Below, one piece after another: positions 1-10,520 of a stretch of DNA of 62,758 nt. The position numbers were made by a program, and so were the translations under genes. The DNA is from an uncultured Bacteroidota bacterium (GTDB lineage: Bacteria; Bacteroidota; Bacteroidia; Flavobacteriales; Flavobacteriaceae), in contig CACOFE010000007.1 of NCBI GenBank assembly GCA_902626365.1, positions 1 through 62,758 on the forward strand, read 5' to 3'. Every line of letters begins with the position of its first letter. The stretch's first letter is position 1. Under the pieces are notes generated by a model that was given only the letters and a program-made list of their open reading frames with translations, had not been told where the DNA came from and made no database searches.

Positions 1-2259
1 ATTTCCTTTATCTAATTCATTCATATCAATATCTATTACCCTCTCTACATATTTATTTGCTGTTTCGATTATAATCACGTTTTTACCTTTCTTTAAGTTT
101 CTCCTTTTTACGTATTTCTCTGCTATAAATAAAACACTGTCGCTAACATTATCTTTTAATTTTTTTAAAGATTTAATATCTAGTTGTTTACCAGCATGTT
201 CTTTATACAATAATTCTAATACATCATGAATTATGTTTCCAAGAGTACTTGATGCTATTGTCTCCTCTATTTTATCTTCCTTTAGACCAAGAATATAATT
301 TTCAAAAAATTTGATTTTATCTAAAGAATATAAACACAACATTGAAGCACTAATTCCATTACTAAATAATGTTTCTAATTTTTTCTGAACTTTTCGAGTT
401 TTTTTATAAACTGTTTCAGTTTTATATTTTATGGGTGTTTTTGGAACTAGTATATGACTATTAACCTTATGGATTCCTTCCACTTCAATTTGTCTAATAA
501 ACCTACTTACTTCTCCATTATTAATACTGTCTGGTTCAGTATTGTAAAGCATCCATACGTTTTCTGCTCTTTGTATTAATCTGTAAAAATGATATGCAAA
601 TACAGCATCTTTTTCTTTAAAAGTTTGAAGATTATTTGCTTTTTTGATTTCAAATGGAATAAAACTATTGCTATTGTTTCCTACAGGAAGAATACCTTCA
701 TTCATTGAAGAAATGATGATATTTTTATAATTCAATAATCTGGTTTCAAGCATTCCCATAATTTGAAGGCCTTTAATCGGCTCTCCATTAAATGGTGTTG
801 AACTGATTTCACAAAGTTCTTTAAAAATTACTTTTAATGAATTTATATTTTTTAGATAATCAAATTTCTTACTTGAAATTTTTATTTGCATGAATATCTT
901 ATTGATCGCATATAATAATTCTATATTTATAAAGTCATTTTCAGGATTTTTTAAATAATATTTTTTTATAAGATCTATTAATTTAAGACAAGAACTTATT
1001 CCTTTATTAGCATCTTTCCATTTTGAAAAAAGTAATTTGTAAATCGCTTTATTCTCTTTATCAATTTCTATGATTTCATCCATAGTCATATAAATAAGAT
1101 TCTCTTTTTTAATCTTTTGACATATGTCTATCTTTTTATTTAGAATTGGAGATATGAGTTCATGAGATAATATTGATAATAGGTGTTTATAGTAAAAGCC
1201 AGATTGATTTTTTGAGTGAACACGTAATAATAAGTAGAAGAATGAAAAAATATTAGAATTTTTCAAGGGGTACCCCATAGTAACATTAATATTTTTAACA
1301 TTCGTTGGAATTGAGTTAATAAGAGGAATAAGCATTGTTTCATCTGCTAAAATAATAGCTGTATCGTCTAGCTCTTCTGAGCTCAATGAACCAATTAATT
1401 CCCCAACATATTTAACCTGGCCAATATTTTTTGGAGTTCCTATTACTTCAATATTTTTTTTCTTTTTATAGTCATTGGCAAATATTTCTAAATTATTGTT
1501 TTTATAATGCGACCAATTTTTCAAGTAAGCACTAATAAATAAGCCTGCATTATTATATTCTGATCTCAGATACTCTTTGTCTATATCCCAATATATTTCT
1601 CCATTTTTGCTTATAATTTCCTGAATAATTTCAGATTCTGACTTACTTAATGCATTGAAACCAATAAAAATATGATTGATATGTGATGTACTTTCAATAT
1701 AGCCCTGGATTCTTTCTACAGCTTCTCGATAGATTAAACCCTGATATCCTCTTCTTCTCTTAGCTAATCTATTATTTAAATCTTTGTGATAAACTTTAAT
1801 ATTCCCCCAAAACTCTTTATAGTTTTTTATCAGGGTAGTTTCATTTTCATAATTTGACCAATGAGTTAAATCCTTAAAAGCTTTTAAATAATCAAATAGA
1901 GACTCTGTGTTACAGAGCTCCCTATCAATTTCATTATAATCCTTTAAAAGTGTTTTAGCCCATGAAATAAATTCCTCAAAAGTTTCTTTATCACTATCCT
2001 TGGTGTGATCAGAGTAAACATTATAAAATTCAAAAAGAAGTTCTGTATCTGAAATTTTTTCTATTCCTGAAATTACTGACATAAATTCTTCTATGTCATA
2101 AATTTTTGGAGCAAATATTGTTTTCTTTGAAACTTTACTTATTTCCTTTTTTAGGAAAACTCGAGATCTTTTGTTTGGGAGTATAATAATGCTATTTGAA
2201 ATATTTCTCGTATTATCCGCAAATATTTTTTCAATAACATTTTTTATAAAATGGTGCAT
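1..2259 (-). CDS. AddB-like PD-(D/E)XK nuclease / inactive helicase subunit (partial, C-terminus beyond left edge)
   Basis: The reading frame is open from the ATG at 2257-2259 to the left edge (753 codons) with no stop. The N-terminus carries the AddB-type segment IIILPNKRSRVFLKKEI around residue 22 but no Walker A P-loop, as in AddB/RecC-like subunits that have lost helicase function. From about residue 630 a RecB-family nuclease domain begins (ISASMLCLYS, then STLGNIIHDVLELLY); its catalytic D/E-x-K part lies beyond the edge. The likely role is the partner of the AddA-like helicase at 3864-6980 in recombinational repair of double-strand breaks; the OmpA gene lies between them. The start codon sits only about a dozen bases past a strong terminator hairpin, so its promoter is unclear. 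Family assignment is confident; nuclease activity cannot be judged because of truncation. Confidence 0.8.
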   Translation of the reverse strand, partial: MHHFIKNVIEKIFADNTRNISNSIIILPNKRSRVFLKKEISKVSKKTIFAPKIYDIEEFMSVISGIEKISDTELLFEFYNVYSDHTKDSDKETFEEFISWAKTLLKDYNEIDRELCNTESLFDYLKAFKDLTHWSNYENETTLIKNYKEFWGNIKVYHKDLNNRLAKRRRGYQGLIYREAVERIQGYIESTSHINHIFIGFNALSKSESEIIQEIISKNGEIYWDIDKEYLRSEYNNAGLFISAYLKNWSHYKNNNLEIFANDYKKKKNIEVIGTPKNIGQVKYVGELIGSLSSEELDDTAIILADETMLIPLINSIPTNVKNINVTMGYPLKNSNIFSFFYLLLRVHSKNQSGFYYKHLLSILSHELISPILNKKIDICQKIKKENLIYMTMDEIIEIDKENKAIYKLLFSKWKDANKGISSCLKLIDLIKKYYLKNPENDFINIELLYAINKIFMQIKISSKKFDYLKNINSLKVIFKELCEISSTPFNGEPIKGLQIMGMLETRLLNYKNIIISSMNEGILPVGNNSNSFIPFEIKKANNLQTFKEKDAVFAYHFYRLIQRAENVWMLYNTEPDSINNGEVSRFIRQIEVEGIHKVNSHILVPKTPIKYKTETVYKKTRKVQKKLETLFSNGISASMLCLYSLDKIKFFENYILGLKEDKIEETIASSTLGNIIHDVLELLYKEHAGKQLDIKSLKKLKDNVSDSVLFIAEKYVKRRNLKKGKNVIIIETANKYVERVIDIDMNELDKGN

Positions 2260-2270
2260 CTTATAAAAAT

Positions 2271-2303
2271 AAAAAACGCTTCGCATTTAGCGAAGCGTTT
2301 TTT
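2271..2303 (-). terminator. Intrinsic terminator after the OmpA gene
   Basis: A perfect 14-base inverted repeat (AAAAAACGCTTCGC / GCGAAGCGTTTTTT) with a 5-base loop gives a GC-rich core flanked by A and T runs, so it can work on both strands. It lies just after the leftward OmpA stop codon at 2327 and directly before the leftward addB-like start. Confidence 0.9.
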
Positions 2304-2326
2304 AATATAGTATTTAGGTTAGAGTC

Positions 2327-3739
2327 TTATTTTACAAACAAGATTTCAACTCTTCTATTATTCGCTCTTCCAGCGGAGTTAACATTAGTATCAATTGGAT
2401 TGTTTTCACCAAAACCAACTGCACTTAATCTATCTGCAGAAACATTTCTAGTAGATAAATAATCTACAACAGTTGCAGCTCTTCCTTCTGAAAGAGTTTG
2501 ATTAAATCCTTTTGTTCCAATACTATCAGTATGGCCTTCAACACTGAACTTAGCATTTGGGTATTTTAGGATAATTGAAACAATTGCATCAAGAACAGGA
2601 GGTGTACCTTCTGTAAAAGTAGTAGCGCCAAATGCAAACTGAATACCTCTTGAAAGTTCAGTAATTTTTGCCATATCTTCAGCAGTTGGACCTTCTGGAC
2701 AACCATTATTAGCAACTGTACCAGGAACTTCTGGACAATTATCATCTTTATCTACTACGCTGTCACCGTCTGTATCAGGCCAAGGACAACCTCTGTTTCC
2801 TCTTGGACCTGCAACTTTAGGACACGCATCTTGACCATCAGCAATACCATCACCATCTGTATCAGGACAACCACCCATACTTTCTAGACCAGCAACTGCA
2901 GGACATCTGTCTTTATTATCTGAAATTCCGTCACCGTCTGTATCAGGACATCCATTAAACTCAGCTAATCCGGCTTCCATAGGACAGTCATCTTCACTGT
3001 CTTGAATTCCATCCCCATCAGTATCAGGACATCCATTAAATTCTTCTAATCCAGGTACTTCTGGACACTCATCGTGATCATCATAGATCCCATCACCATC
3101 GGTATCAGTACCACCAAACTTAACAGAAAGCATAGCAGACCATCTCATAGTTCCACCTTCGTCAAGTAGCGGGCCTGGTCCACCCATCGGATTTGCTTTA
3201 CCATAATCATCCATGTTATGTCTGTACTCAGACATCAAAGTGAAACCAAAGACATCACTAAACCAATAATTAACACCGATAGAAAGGTTTCCTGTTAATC
3301 CGTCTTGCTCATCGAACCAAGTCCATCCTGGCCCAACACCAACAAAGGGCTCGAAATCCATTCCTAAAACTCTAATTGGAAGTGCACCAGATAAATCATA
3401 TTTTAACATTGCATCAACATTGAAATAATCATGAGTTACACCAGGTAATTCAAGTCCTGTCGCATAATTTTTAATACTATTAAAAGAAGCACCAACTCCA
3501 AATGATAAATTATCTCCTATGTATTTTGAAATTGTAAACATAGAGATTGGAGACTTAGCTGTATTCCAGTTTTCGTCTACATCAAAGAAATCTGCAAACT
3601 GTGTTTGTGTATCTGCTTCTACGTCAATGGCATTAGCGCCAAAGCTAAATTGCCAGGGATTATTCTTATCTTGAGCCTGTAAAGTTGTAAGCCCAAAAAC
3701 TAACAAAGTAGTTAAGAATAGAGAGTAAAATTTTTTCAT
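2327..3739 (-). CDS. OmpA-family outer-membrane protein with TSP3 repeats
   Basis: The 470-residue protein starts with a signal peptide ending near LQAQ (about residue 22). An N-terminal beta-barrel-like region of about 190 residues follows. Then come five calcium-binding thrombospondin type 3 repeats (DTDGDGIxDxxDxCP pattern, about residues 212-350, each with paired Cys). A C-terminal OmpA peptidoglycan-binding domain (about 365-470) contains [12 protein letters not shown] and the NNRRVEI motif, which supply the Asp and Arg that bind diaminopimelate. It probably links the outer membrane to the cell wall. It is monocistronic, with a terminator at 2271-2303 and a promoter-like box at 3770-3777. 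This architecture is common in Flavobacteriia; a specific solute role cannot be read from sequence. Confidence 0.93.
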   Translation of the reverse strand: MKKFYSLFLTTLLVFGLTTLQAQDKNNPWQFSFGANAIDVEADTQTQFADFFDVDENWNTAKSPISMFTISKYIGDNLSFGVGASFNSIKNYATGLELPGVTHDYFNVDAMLKYDLSGALPIRVLGMDFEPFVGVGPGWTWFDEQDGLTGNLSIGVNYWFSDVFGFTLMSEYRHNMDDYGKANPMGGPGPLLDEGGTMRWSAMLSVKFGGTDTDGDGIYDDHDECPEVPGLEEFNGCPDTDGDGIQDSEDDCPMEAGLAEFNGCPDTDGDGISDNKDRCPAVAGLESMGGCPDTDGDGIADGQDACPKVAGPRGNRGCPWPDTDGDSVVDKDDNCPEVPGTVANNGCPEGPTAEDMAKITELSRGIQFAFGATTFTEGTPPVLDAIVSIILKYPNAKFSVEGHTDSIGTKGFNQTLSEGRAATVVDYLSTRNVSADRLSAVGFGENNPIDTNVNSAGRANNRRVEILFVK

Positions 3740-3769
3740 AATTTTTTATTTACTATTTAATATTTTCCG

Positions 3770-3777
3770 CAAAAATA
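3770..3777 (-). promoter_or_regulatory. Candidate Bacteroidota -7 box (TATTTTTG) of the OmpA gene
   Basis: On the minus strand TATTTTTG matches the TAnnTTTG consensus and lies about 30 bases before the OmpA start codon. No TTTG -33 element was found at the expected 19-21 base spacing, so this rests on one element. Confidence 0.5.
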
Positions 3778-3863
3778 CGGATTTCAAAGTAAATTTAGTC
3801 ATTTTCTCTGAAATTCAAGCCTAATTTTAATGACATTGCTATATCCATAAAATTTATAAGTAT

Positions 3864-6800
3864 TTATTTACAGTGTTTAATTTTGATTTTCCCCCCTATG
3901 TATATGAGTATCTTTCCGACAACCTTTATATTCATCTCTTGTAAAACAGCCTCGTATTTATTAAGCTGATTTATGTGAGATAAACTTTCTGACCCTGTCT
4001 TATAATCTATTATAGTGACTTCGGAATTATTAAGAAAAACTAATCTGTCAGGAACCAATATTGTTCCATTTTTTGAAATTATCTCCCTTTCGTTAAAACT
4101 AATCACCTCCTGATTATAATATTTATTCAAATCAGTATGATTTATAATCCCTAAAATATTTTTTTTAAATTCTTCTTTTTGCCCATCATCGATTACTCCT
4201 AAATCGTAGAATTTATTCAAAACTATTGTAATATCTTTTTTTGAGCTTATTTCCTGCATAATTTCATGAAAAACATTTCCTTCTTCTTGTACGTAGTCAA
4301 AATCGTTTAACCAAGAATTAGAATGTTTTGAACTAATTATTATATTTTGTTTAATTCTAGAATTAACTGTAACATGATTTTGAATTAAATTTTTAGATGG
4401 TATAATTTCATTCCTGTTTAAAGTTTTTATCCCAAAATCATATGAAGATTTAGAATTATCCCAAGTATTTATTTTCTTTAAATAGCTGATAAAAATTCCA
4501 GAGTATAAATTGATTTTTTCATTTCCTTTTTTAGCATCTATATTTTTATCAGAAAGTAAGTAAAGCTCTTTTTGTGCTCTTGTTAATACAACATACAATA
4601 AGTTAATATTATCAATCTCTAATTTTCGTCTGTAACTGGAGAATAAATCTTTATCGATTTTTTCTAAATCATGATTAATATTAATTAGTGATTTTTTTAA
4701 ATCAATGTCCTTTTCATCTTCAATATTAATCCATGTTTTTGGATTTAAATCACCATGAATATTAATATTTGCATAAGGGTAAATAACGACCGGAAATTCC
4801 AAACCTTTGGATTTATGTATTGTTATAATTTCAACTGCATCTACACCCTGAGGATTGATAATATTTAATTTTTCTTTCTTTTCTTCAAAATATTCAACAA
4901 ATTCGTTTAATCCGGTTTGAAATTTATGGGTGTATTCATGAGCAAAATCTAGAAAAAACTGAACATATGCATTTCCATCTTTCATTATTTTAAACTCATC
5001 AATGATATATTCTAATGCTTCATATGTTGATACTCTATTTAATTGCTTGAGCTCCAAATTAAAATTATCAATCGAGATATGCTTTTTGATATCTTCAAAG
5101 TCCCTCTCTAAAACATCAATCAAGAAATCTTCTTTCAATTGATTTATAAAATTCAATTCACATAATGATTTACATAAGTTTATCTTATTAAAATTAGATT
5201 GCTCAATATGAAAGCGAATTAGATTTAGAATTAAATTAATATCAGGACTGGACGATAGATTTAGCACCTCAGATGAAATAATTGGTATGCTATTTTCAGT
5301 CAAATAATCTCCAATTTTTACACCTTCTTTTTTCTTTCTAACAATGATACAGATATCCTTATAAGAATATCCTCTTTTGATCAGATCATTAATACTTGAT
5401 AAGGTTTGAATATTATAAAATAGCTCAATATCAGTTTTATTGTTTTTTTCATAGAAATTTAAACTCAGGTAACCTTTTTCATCATCAGAGTGATTTTGTT
5501 TTGGAAAGTTTAAAATCTGAAATAAGTCAGAGTTGTCAGCATATAATTCTGAAATATGCTTAAATAGTGAATTATTAAAATATACAATTTCCTTTGAGCT
5601 TCTGTAATTAGTATTTAAGTTGATTATATTTTTATCGCAGAAAAAAGGAGATTCATTGGCAAGAAGATTCATGAATTCTGCCACGTCACCACCCCTCCAC
5701 CTATAAATAGATTGTTTAGGATCTCCTGCTAAGGTTAATGTTGAGTTCTCAGAGGATAAAGAGTTTTCAATTAGAGGCTTTAAATTGTCCCATTGCATTT
5801 TTGAAGTATCCTGAAATTCATCTATAAAAAAATGACTGAATTTTGTGCCTATTTTTTCATAGATAAACGGGGCGGGCTGGTTTTTAATTTCTTCGTTTAC
5901 AAGTTTGTTAAATTCAGAAATTAATAAAAAATTTTCTTCCTGTTTTAATGTCTCTATTTCCTTTTTTATTTCGCTTAAAATAGAAAGAGGTGAGATGTTA
6001 TTCAATATATTTTCAAAAAGTTTTTTCTTAAAGATTATTTCCCTGCATACTCTATAATTTTTTAACAAATCTCCTCTTATTTTCTCAATACTTATTTTAT
6101 CTTTTTCTGAAGCTGTTGATAAATGTAAATTTCCTTCGATTAAATTTTTTTCAATTTGGTTTTTGTATAAATTATTGAAATCACCCAAAGAAATTTTAGT
6201 AAAATGTCTAGTTATTATTTTTTTAAAACTATCAATACATATATTTTCATGTTCAATCATCTCTAAGACTTTATTTCCGGTTTTCTTAGCAGAAGAATTA
6301 CAATTTTTAATTTTTGATTTTAATTCTTTTTTCCATCTTTCAAAGTCTTTTAGATTGTACTCCTTTAGAGATTCAAGCTCAGAAAAATTATTCTCATCAA
6401 ATATTAATTGAGCAATTACCTGTAAATCACTTGTAATATCCCAACTTTTGTCATTTAATGTTTTTTCAAATGAAAAGTTGATAATATTCTTTGAGCTTTC
6501 ATCATTCAGTTCAATCTTGGAAATTAAATTATCAATCGCTTTATTAATAATTTCATTTTGATCTACTTCAATTTCGTATTTTGAATCAATTCCTAATTCG
6601 TATGTGAAGTTTCTAACTATTTTCTGAGTTAATTTATCAATTGTAGAAATTTCAAAAGCACTATAATTTTTTAATAGATTTTTTAATATTATTGATGATT
6701 TTAAATATATTTCTTTATTATTTAAACCTGTTTTTTTTGAAATTTCTTTTAGCATTATTAGATCTGGATCTACAGAATTTGAATAGTTAATCAGATATTT

Positions 6801-6980
6801 TACTATTCTACCTTTCATTTCGTTGACAGCCTTATTGGTGAAAGTTATTGCAAGAATATTTTTATAAAGCTCATAATTTTTAGAATCAAACAAGAGAATT
6901 AGATAGTCTCTAACAAGACTAAATGTTTTTCCTGTCCCAGCAGACGCATTGTATATATTGAAGGAATTTGTAGAAATCAT
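3864..6980 (-). CDS. AddA/RecB-like UvrD-family helicase-nuclease
   Basis: This 1038-residue superfamily 1A helicase has Walker A NASAGTGKT at residues 11-19, motif II DEFQDTSK near 387, motif III GDPKQSIYRWRGGD near 420, motif IV NYRSS, motif V IHKSKGLEFPVV near 720 and motif VI YVVLTRAQKELY. The C-terminus is a RecB-type PD-(D/E)XK nuclease with an upstream His (EGNVFHEIMQE), Asp in LVPDRL and IIDYKTG near 990, so both helicase and nuclease residues are present. It likely forms an AddAB-type end-resection enzyme with the product at 1-2259. Upstream is the divergent SOD gene, 76 bases away. The length fits Bacteroidota AddA-like proteins, shorter than Bacillus AddA. Confidence 0.9.
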   Translation of the reverse strand: MISTNSFNIYNASAGTGKTFSLVRDYLILLFDSKNYELYKNILAITFTNKAVNEMKGRIVKYLINYSNSVDPDLIMLKEISKKTGLNNKEIYLKSSIILKNLLKNYSAFEISTIDKLTQKIVRNFTYELGIDSKYEIEVDQNEIINKAIDNLISKIELNDESSKNIINFSFEKTLNDKSWDITSDLQVIAQLIFDENNFSELESLKEYNLKDFERWKKELKSKIKNCNSSAKKTGNKVLEMIEHENICIDSFKKIITRHFTKISLGDFNNLYKNQIEKNLIEGNLHLSTASEKDKISIEKIRGDLLKNYRVCREIIFKKKLFENILNNISPLSILSEIKKEIETLKQEENFLLISEFNKLVNEEIKNQPAPFIYEKIGTKFSHFFIDEFQDTSKMQWDNLKPLIENSLSSENSTLTLAGDPKQSIYRWRGGDVAEFMNLLANESPFFCDKNIINLNTNYRSSKEIVYFNNSLFKHISELYADNSDLFQILNFPKQNHSDDEKGYLSLNFYEKNNKTDIELFYNIQTLSSINDLIKRGYSYKDICIIVRKKKEGVKIGDYLTENSIPIISSEVLNLSSSPDINLILNLIRFHIEQSNFNKINLCKSLCELNFINQLKEDFLIDVLERDFEDIKKHISIDNFNLELKQLNRVSTYEALEYIIDEFKIMKDGNAYVQFFLDFAHEYTHKFQTGLNEFVEYFEEKKEKLNIINPQGVDAVEIITIHKSKGLEFPVVIYPYANINIHGDLNPKTWINIEDEKDIDLKKSLININHDLEKIDKDLFSSYRRKLEIDNINLLYVVLTRAQKELYLLSDKNIDAKKGNEKINLYSGIFISYLKKINTWDNSKSSYDFGIKTLNRNEIIPSKNLIQNHVTVNSRIKQNIIISSKHSNSWLNDFDYVQEEGNVFHEIMQEISSKKDITIVLNKFYDLGVIDDGQKEEFKKNILGIINHTDLNKYYNQEVISFNEREIISKNGTILVPDRLVFLNNSEVTIIDYKTGSESLSHINQLNKYEAVLQEMNIKVVGKILIYIGGKIKIKHCK

Positions 6981-7004
6981 CGAAAATACAAGTTAATGAT
7001 AGTT

Positions 7005-7036
7005 GTTGATTTTTGACAGACTTTATTGTAAATTTG
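7005..7036 (+). promoter_or_regulatory. Bacteroidota-type promoter of the superoxide dismutase gene
   Basis: GTTG at 7005-7008 (-33 element) and TAAATTTG at 7029-7036 (-7 element, TAnnTTTG) are separated by exactly 20 bases, the spacing known for sigma-ABfr promoters. Transcription would begin about 14 bases before the ATG at 7057, and the leader is A-rich with no Shine-Dalgarno, as usual in this phylum. Confidence 0.7.
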
Positions 7037-7056
7037 ATTAACAAAAACTATTAAAT

Positions 7057-7659
7057 ATGAGCTTCAATTTACCTCAATTAGAATATTCATATGATGCCCT
7101 TGAGCCTCATATTGATGCTAGAACTATGGAAATTCATCATTCAAAGCACCATCAAGGCTACACAAACAAGCTTAATGCAGCTATTGAAGGATCAGAACAT
7201 GAACCGGAAGATATATTAGATATCTTGGAAGGACTAGATATGAGCAATATGGCTCTAAGAAATAATGCTGGTGGCTATTATAATCACAAATTATTTTGGG
7301 AAGTTATGAATCCAAATCATGAAAGAGTAATGTCAGATGGCCTTAAATCTGCAATTAACGATGCATTTGGATCTTTTGATGATTTTAAAGATACTTTTTC
7401 TAAAGCCGCTGCCACAAGGTTTGGTTCTGGATGGGCATGGTTGTGTGTAAAAGATGGAAAACTTGATGTATGCTCAACCCCAAATCAGGATAATCCACTT
7501 ATGCCTAACGGATGCGGGGGAACGCCAATATTAGGTCTAGATGTATGGGAGCATGCTTACTATTTAAATTATCAGAATAGAAGACCAGATTATATTAACG
7601 CTTTCTTTGAAGTTATAAATTGGGGAGTTGTTTCAGAAAAATTTAATCAAGCCCTTTAG
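7057..7659 (+). CDS. sodA: Superoxide dismutase, Mn-type of the Fe/Mn family
   Basis: The 200-residue protein is full length. Metal ligands by family alignment are H27 (in MEIHHSKHH), H77 (NHKLFW), D162 and H166 ([13 protein letters not shown]). The outer-sphere Gln is Q144 in TPNQDNP, and Gly occupies the alternative position in NNAGGYYNH; this is the Mn-enzyme (or cambialistic) arrangement. There is no signal peptide, so it is cytoplasmic, converting superoxide to peroxide and oxygen. A well-spaced promoter precedes it. Its stop codon overlaps the stop codon of the convergent purF gene (7656-7659). Metal preference inferred from residues should be treated as likely, not proven. Confidence 0.95.
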   Translation: MSFNLPQLEYSYDALEPHIDARTMEIHHSKHHQGYTNKLNAAIEGSEHEPEDILDILEGLDMSNMALRNNAGGYYNHKLFWEVMNPNHERVMSDGLKSAINDAFGSFDDFKDTFSKAAATRFGSGWAWLCVKDGKLDVCSTPNQDNPLMPNGCGGTPILGLDVWEHAYYLNYQNRRPDYINAFFEVINWGVVSEKFNQAL

Positions 7660-9551
7660 TAAGCTCTTTTTTTATTTCCCTCATAAAAGTTTACAAAAGC
7701 CGTGTTAACAACTCTGTTACCACCAGGGGTTGGATAGTTACCTGTAAAATACCAATCACCAGTTGAAGTAGGACATGCTTTATGTAAGTTTTCAATTGTC
7801 TGGAAAATTATTTTGACATCTCTTTTTTCTAAATGTGAGCTTAATAAGTCTGTTATTTTATCAGATATTTCATCTACCGTAAAGGGGTCATATATTGCTT
7901 TTACTTTATTCTCCATTTTACTGTCCTCCAGCTCAAGTTCACTTTTACAATTTTCATACACTTCTTTTATTAATGAAGTCTTATCATGATCCTTTAATAG
8001 CTCAAGAGCTGCATTAAATGCAATTAAGCTTTCTAAATTAGCCATGTCAATTCCGTAACAATCTGGATATCTAATTTGAGGAGCAGAGGAAACAATAATT
8101 ATTTTCTTCGGATCTAGTCTATCCAACATTTTTAGTATACTCTTTTTGAGTGTTGTTCCCCTTACAATACTGTCATCGATAATAACCAGGGTGTCTTTTT
8201 TCTTAACAATACCATATGTTATATCATAAACATGCTCAACTAAATCATCTCTGCTATCGTCTTCAGTTATAAAAGTTCTTAGCTTGACATCCTTTACAGC
8301 TATTTTTTCTATTCTTGGTCTGATAGACAAAATTTCTTTTATTTTATCTTCCGAAAGCCCCTTCTTACCGATAATTTCTTCGCTTTTTCTAGAGTTAAGA
8401 TATTCCTCAACACTTTCAATCATTCCGTAAAATGAGGTTTCAGCTGTATTTGGTATGTATGAAAAAACGGTGTTTTTTATGTTAAAATCTATCTCATTTA
8501 ATACTCTTGGCATTATTAATTTCCCTAAGTCCTTTCTTTCCTGATATATGCTAGCATCATTACCTCTAGAAAAGTAGATCCTTTCAAAAGAGCAAGATTT
8601 TTTTGCTGAAGCTTTTATCACGCTCTTTATTTTTACTTTTCCGCTATTTTTTATAACGATGGCATTTCCTGGTTTTAATTCTATAATGTTACTTTTATTT
8701 ACGTTAAATGCAGTTTGAATTGCTGGTCTTTCAGATGCTACAACAACAACCTCATCGTCTTTGTAATAAAATGCAGGTCTAATTCCGTTCGGGTCTCTCA
8801 TAACAAACGAGTCACCATGCCCTAATAAGCCACCAATCACATATCCTCCATCCCATCTTTTTGATGCCTTTTTTAAGATTTTGAAAATATCTATTTTTTC
8901 TGAAATTAAAGATGAGCACTCCTGTTTATTAAGCCCCTCTTTCTTAAAATCTTTGTACATTTTTCTAACGGCATCGTCTAAGAAATGACCAATTTTTTCC
9001 ATTATTATAACAGTATCGGTATATTCTTTTGGATGTTGCCCCAACTCAATCAAGCTATTAAAAAGCTCATTCGAATTGGTCATATTAAAGTTTCCTGCTA
9101 ATATTAGATTCCTATGCTTCCAATTATTTTGTCTTAAAAAAGGATGAACATTTTCGACGCTATTTCCTCCAAACGTCCCATATCTCACGTGACCAAGAAG
9201 AACTTCGGCTAAGTAAGGTACTTTTGACTTTAATTTTTCAATATTTTCATGCAATGATGAATCAGACTTAAGTTCTTGGTTAATTCTTTCATTTATTTTA
9301 CTGAAAACATCTTGAATCGGTTGTTTTTCAGTCGAACGTATTCTACTAATAAATCTTTTTCCTGGTTCAACATCCAGTTTTATGGAGGCAAAACCTGCTC
9401 CATCTTGACCTCTATTATGTTGTTTTTCCATTAGTAAGTACATTTTATTTATTCCATAAAATGAACTACCATATTTTTTTTTGTAAAATTCTAGTGGCTT
9501 AAGTAGTCTAATGTGGCCGATACCACATTCGTGTTTTATAGCATCACTCAT
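7656..9551 (-). CDS. purF: Amidophosphoribosyltransferase (long Bacteroidota form)
   Basis: This 631-residue enzyme makes phosphoribosylamine from PRPP and glutamine, the first step of purine synthesis. The class II glutamine amidotransferase domain carries the nucleophile C9 after a short propeptide ([12 protein letters not shown]) and the NRGQDGAG segment. The phosphoribosyltransferase domain has the PRPP loop [17 protein letters not shown]. It is longer than Escherichia coli PurF (about 505) and resembles the roughly 630-residue paralogue of Flavobacteriia, with an extra C-terminal segment containing [20 protein letters not shown]. It is the last gene of the leftward set purN-RNase H-PfkB-purF, 51 bases after the kinase gene. 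Whether a second, conventional purF exists elsewhere cannot be told here. Confidence 0.9.
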   Translation of the reverse strand: MSDAIKHECGIGHIRLLKPLEFYKKKYGSSFYGINKMYLLMEKQHNRGQDGAGFASIKLDVEPGKRFISRIRSTEKQPIQDVFSKINERINQELKSDSSLHENIEKLKSKVPYLAEVLLGHVRYGTFGGNSVENVHPFLRQNNWKHRNLILAGNFNMTNSNELFNSLIELGQHPKEYTDTVIIMEKIGHFLDDAVRKMYKDFKKEGLNKQECSSLISEKIDIFKILKKASKRWDGGYVIGGLLGHGDSFVMRDPNGIRPAFYYKDDEVVVVASERPAIQTAFNVNKSNIIELKPGNAIVIKNSGKVKIKSVIKASAKKSCSFERIYFSRGNDASIYQERKDLGKLIMPRVLNEIDFNIKNTVFSYIPNTAETSFYGMIESVEEYLNSRKSEEIIGKKGLSEDKIKEILSIRPRIEKIAVKDVKLRTFITEDDSRDDLVEHVYDITYGIVKKKDTLVIIDDSIVRGTTLKKSILKMLDRLDPKKIIIVSSAPQIRYPDCYGIDMANLESLIAFNAALELLKDHDKTSLIKEVYENCKSELELEDSKMENKVKAIYDPFTVDEISDKITDLLSSHLEKRDVKIIFQTIENLHKACPTSTGDWYFTGNYPTPGGNRVVNTAFVNFYEGNKKRAY

Positions 9552-9602
9552 TTTCTAATAGTATGCATACAAAAAAACAAAATAAATATTGAATAAAGAC
9601 AT

Positions 9603-10511
9603 TTAATTATTATGTTTTTTTATAAAACTTATACGTTTATCAATTTCATCTTTTGAGATATTTAACATATTCTCTATTCCAAACTTTTCCACGCAAAATG
9701 ATGCAACTGCGTTAGCATAAATTAGAGCACTTGAAATGGATTCGAAAGTGTAGTTTTTCGATTCAGCTAAGTGACCAGCAAAAGCCCCTGCAAATGAGTC
9801 ACCAGCCCCGGTAGGATCGATGACTTTTTTAACTTTGAATGATGGGCAGAAAAACTCCAAGTTATCTGAATATAGCGTTGAACCATACTCACCTTGTTTC
9901 ATAATTAAATATTTGGGACCCATAGTAAGAATTTTTTTGATACCGTTTTTATAATCTTTAAATCCTGATAGTTGAATTACCTCCTCGTCATTAATACAAA
10001 TGAGATCAACTTTTGAGATAATTTTTAATAGATTATCTAATGTATTATCCATCCAAAAATTCATTGTATCCAGCATAGTAAATTTTGGTCTTTTTTCAAA
10101 TTGTGATATAACACTTAATTGAACTTTTGGATCTAGATTTCCAAGAACTAGAATATCTAAATTGGTATAATTTTTTGGAATTTTAGGATCAAAATTAGCT
10201 AGTACATTTACCTGTGTTTCTAAAGTATCTCTTTTGTTCATATTATCATGATATTTTCCAGACCAAAAGAAACTTTTTCCATTCTTTTCAATTTGAACTT
10301 CTGAAATATCAATTCCTTTTGAAATCAGAAGGTCTAAGTAACTTTTTGGAAAATCATCACCAACAATTGAAACTACTGCGCACTCAACATTTTTTGTTTT
10401 AGCAGCAAGGCTAGCAAATGGTGCTGAACCACCAATCACTCTATCTACCTTACCATAAGGGGTTTCGATTGTATCAAATGCTAATGTGCCAACTACTATT
10501 ACTTTACCCAT
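9603..10511 (-). CDS. PfkB-family sugar/nucleoside kinase
   Basis: The 302-residue ribokinase-like protein has the N-terminal glycine pair of the sugar-binding lid (VDRVIGGSAPFASLAA) and the C-terminal PfkB signature DPTGAGDSFAGAFAGHLAE, which holds the anion hole and catalytic Asp. It phosphorylates a hydroxymethyl group of a sugar or nucleoside with ATP; the substrate is not readable from sequence. Its place between purN/RNase H and purF suggests nucleoside or ribose salvage that feeds purine nucleotides, which is inference from context. It begins 9 bases after the RNase H stop codon, so the two are surely cotranscribed. Confidence 0.88.
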   Translation of the reverse strand: MGKVIVVGTLAFDTIETPYGKVDRVIGGSAPFASLAAKTKNVECAVVSIVGDDFPKSYLDLLISKGIDISEVQIEKNGKSFFWSGKYHDNMNKRDTLETQVNVLANFDPKIPKNYTNLDILVLGNLDPKVQLSVISQFEKRPKFTMLDTMNFWMDNTLDNLLKIISKVDLICINDEEVIQLSGFKDYKNGIKKILTMGPKYLIMKQGEYGSTLYSDNLEFFCPSFKVKKVIDPTGAGDSFAGAFAGHLAESKNYTFESISSALIYANAVASFCVEKFGIENMLNISKDEIDKRISFIKKHNN

Positions 10512-10520
10512 ATCATTAAT

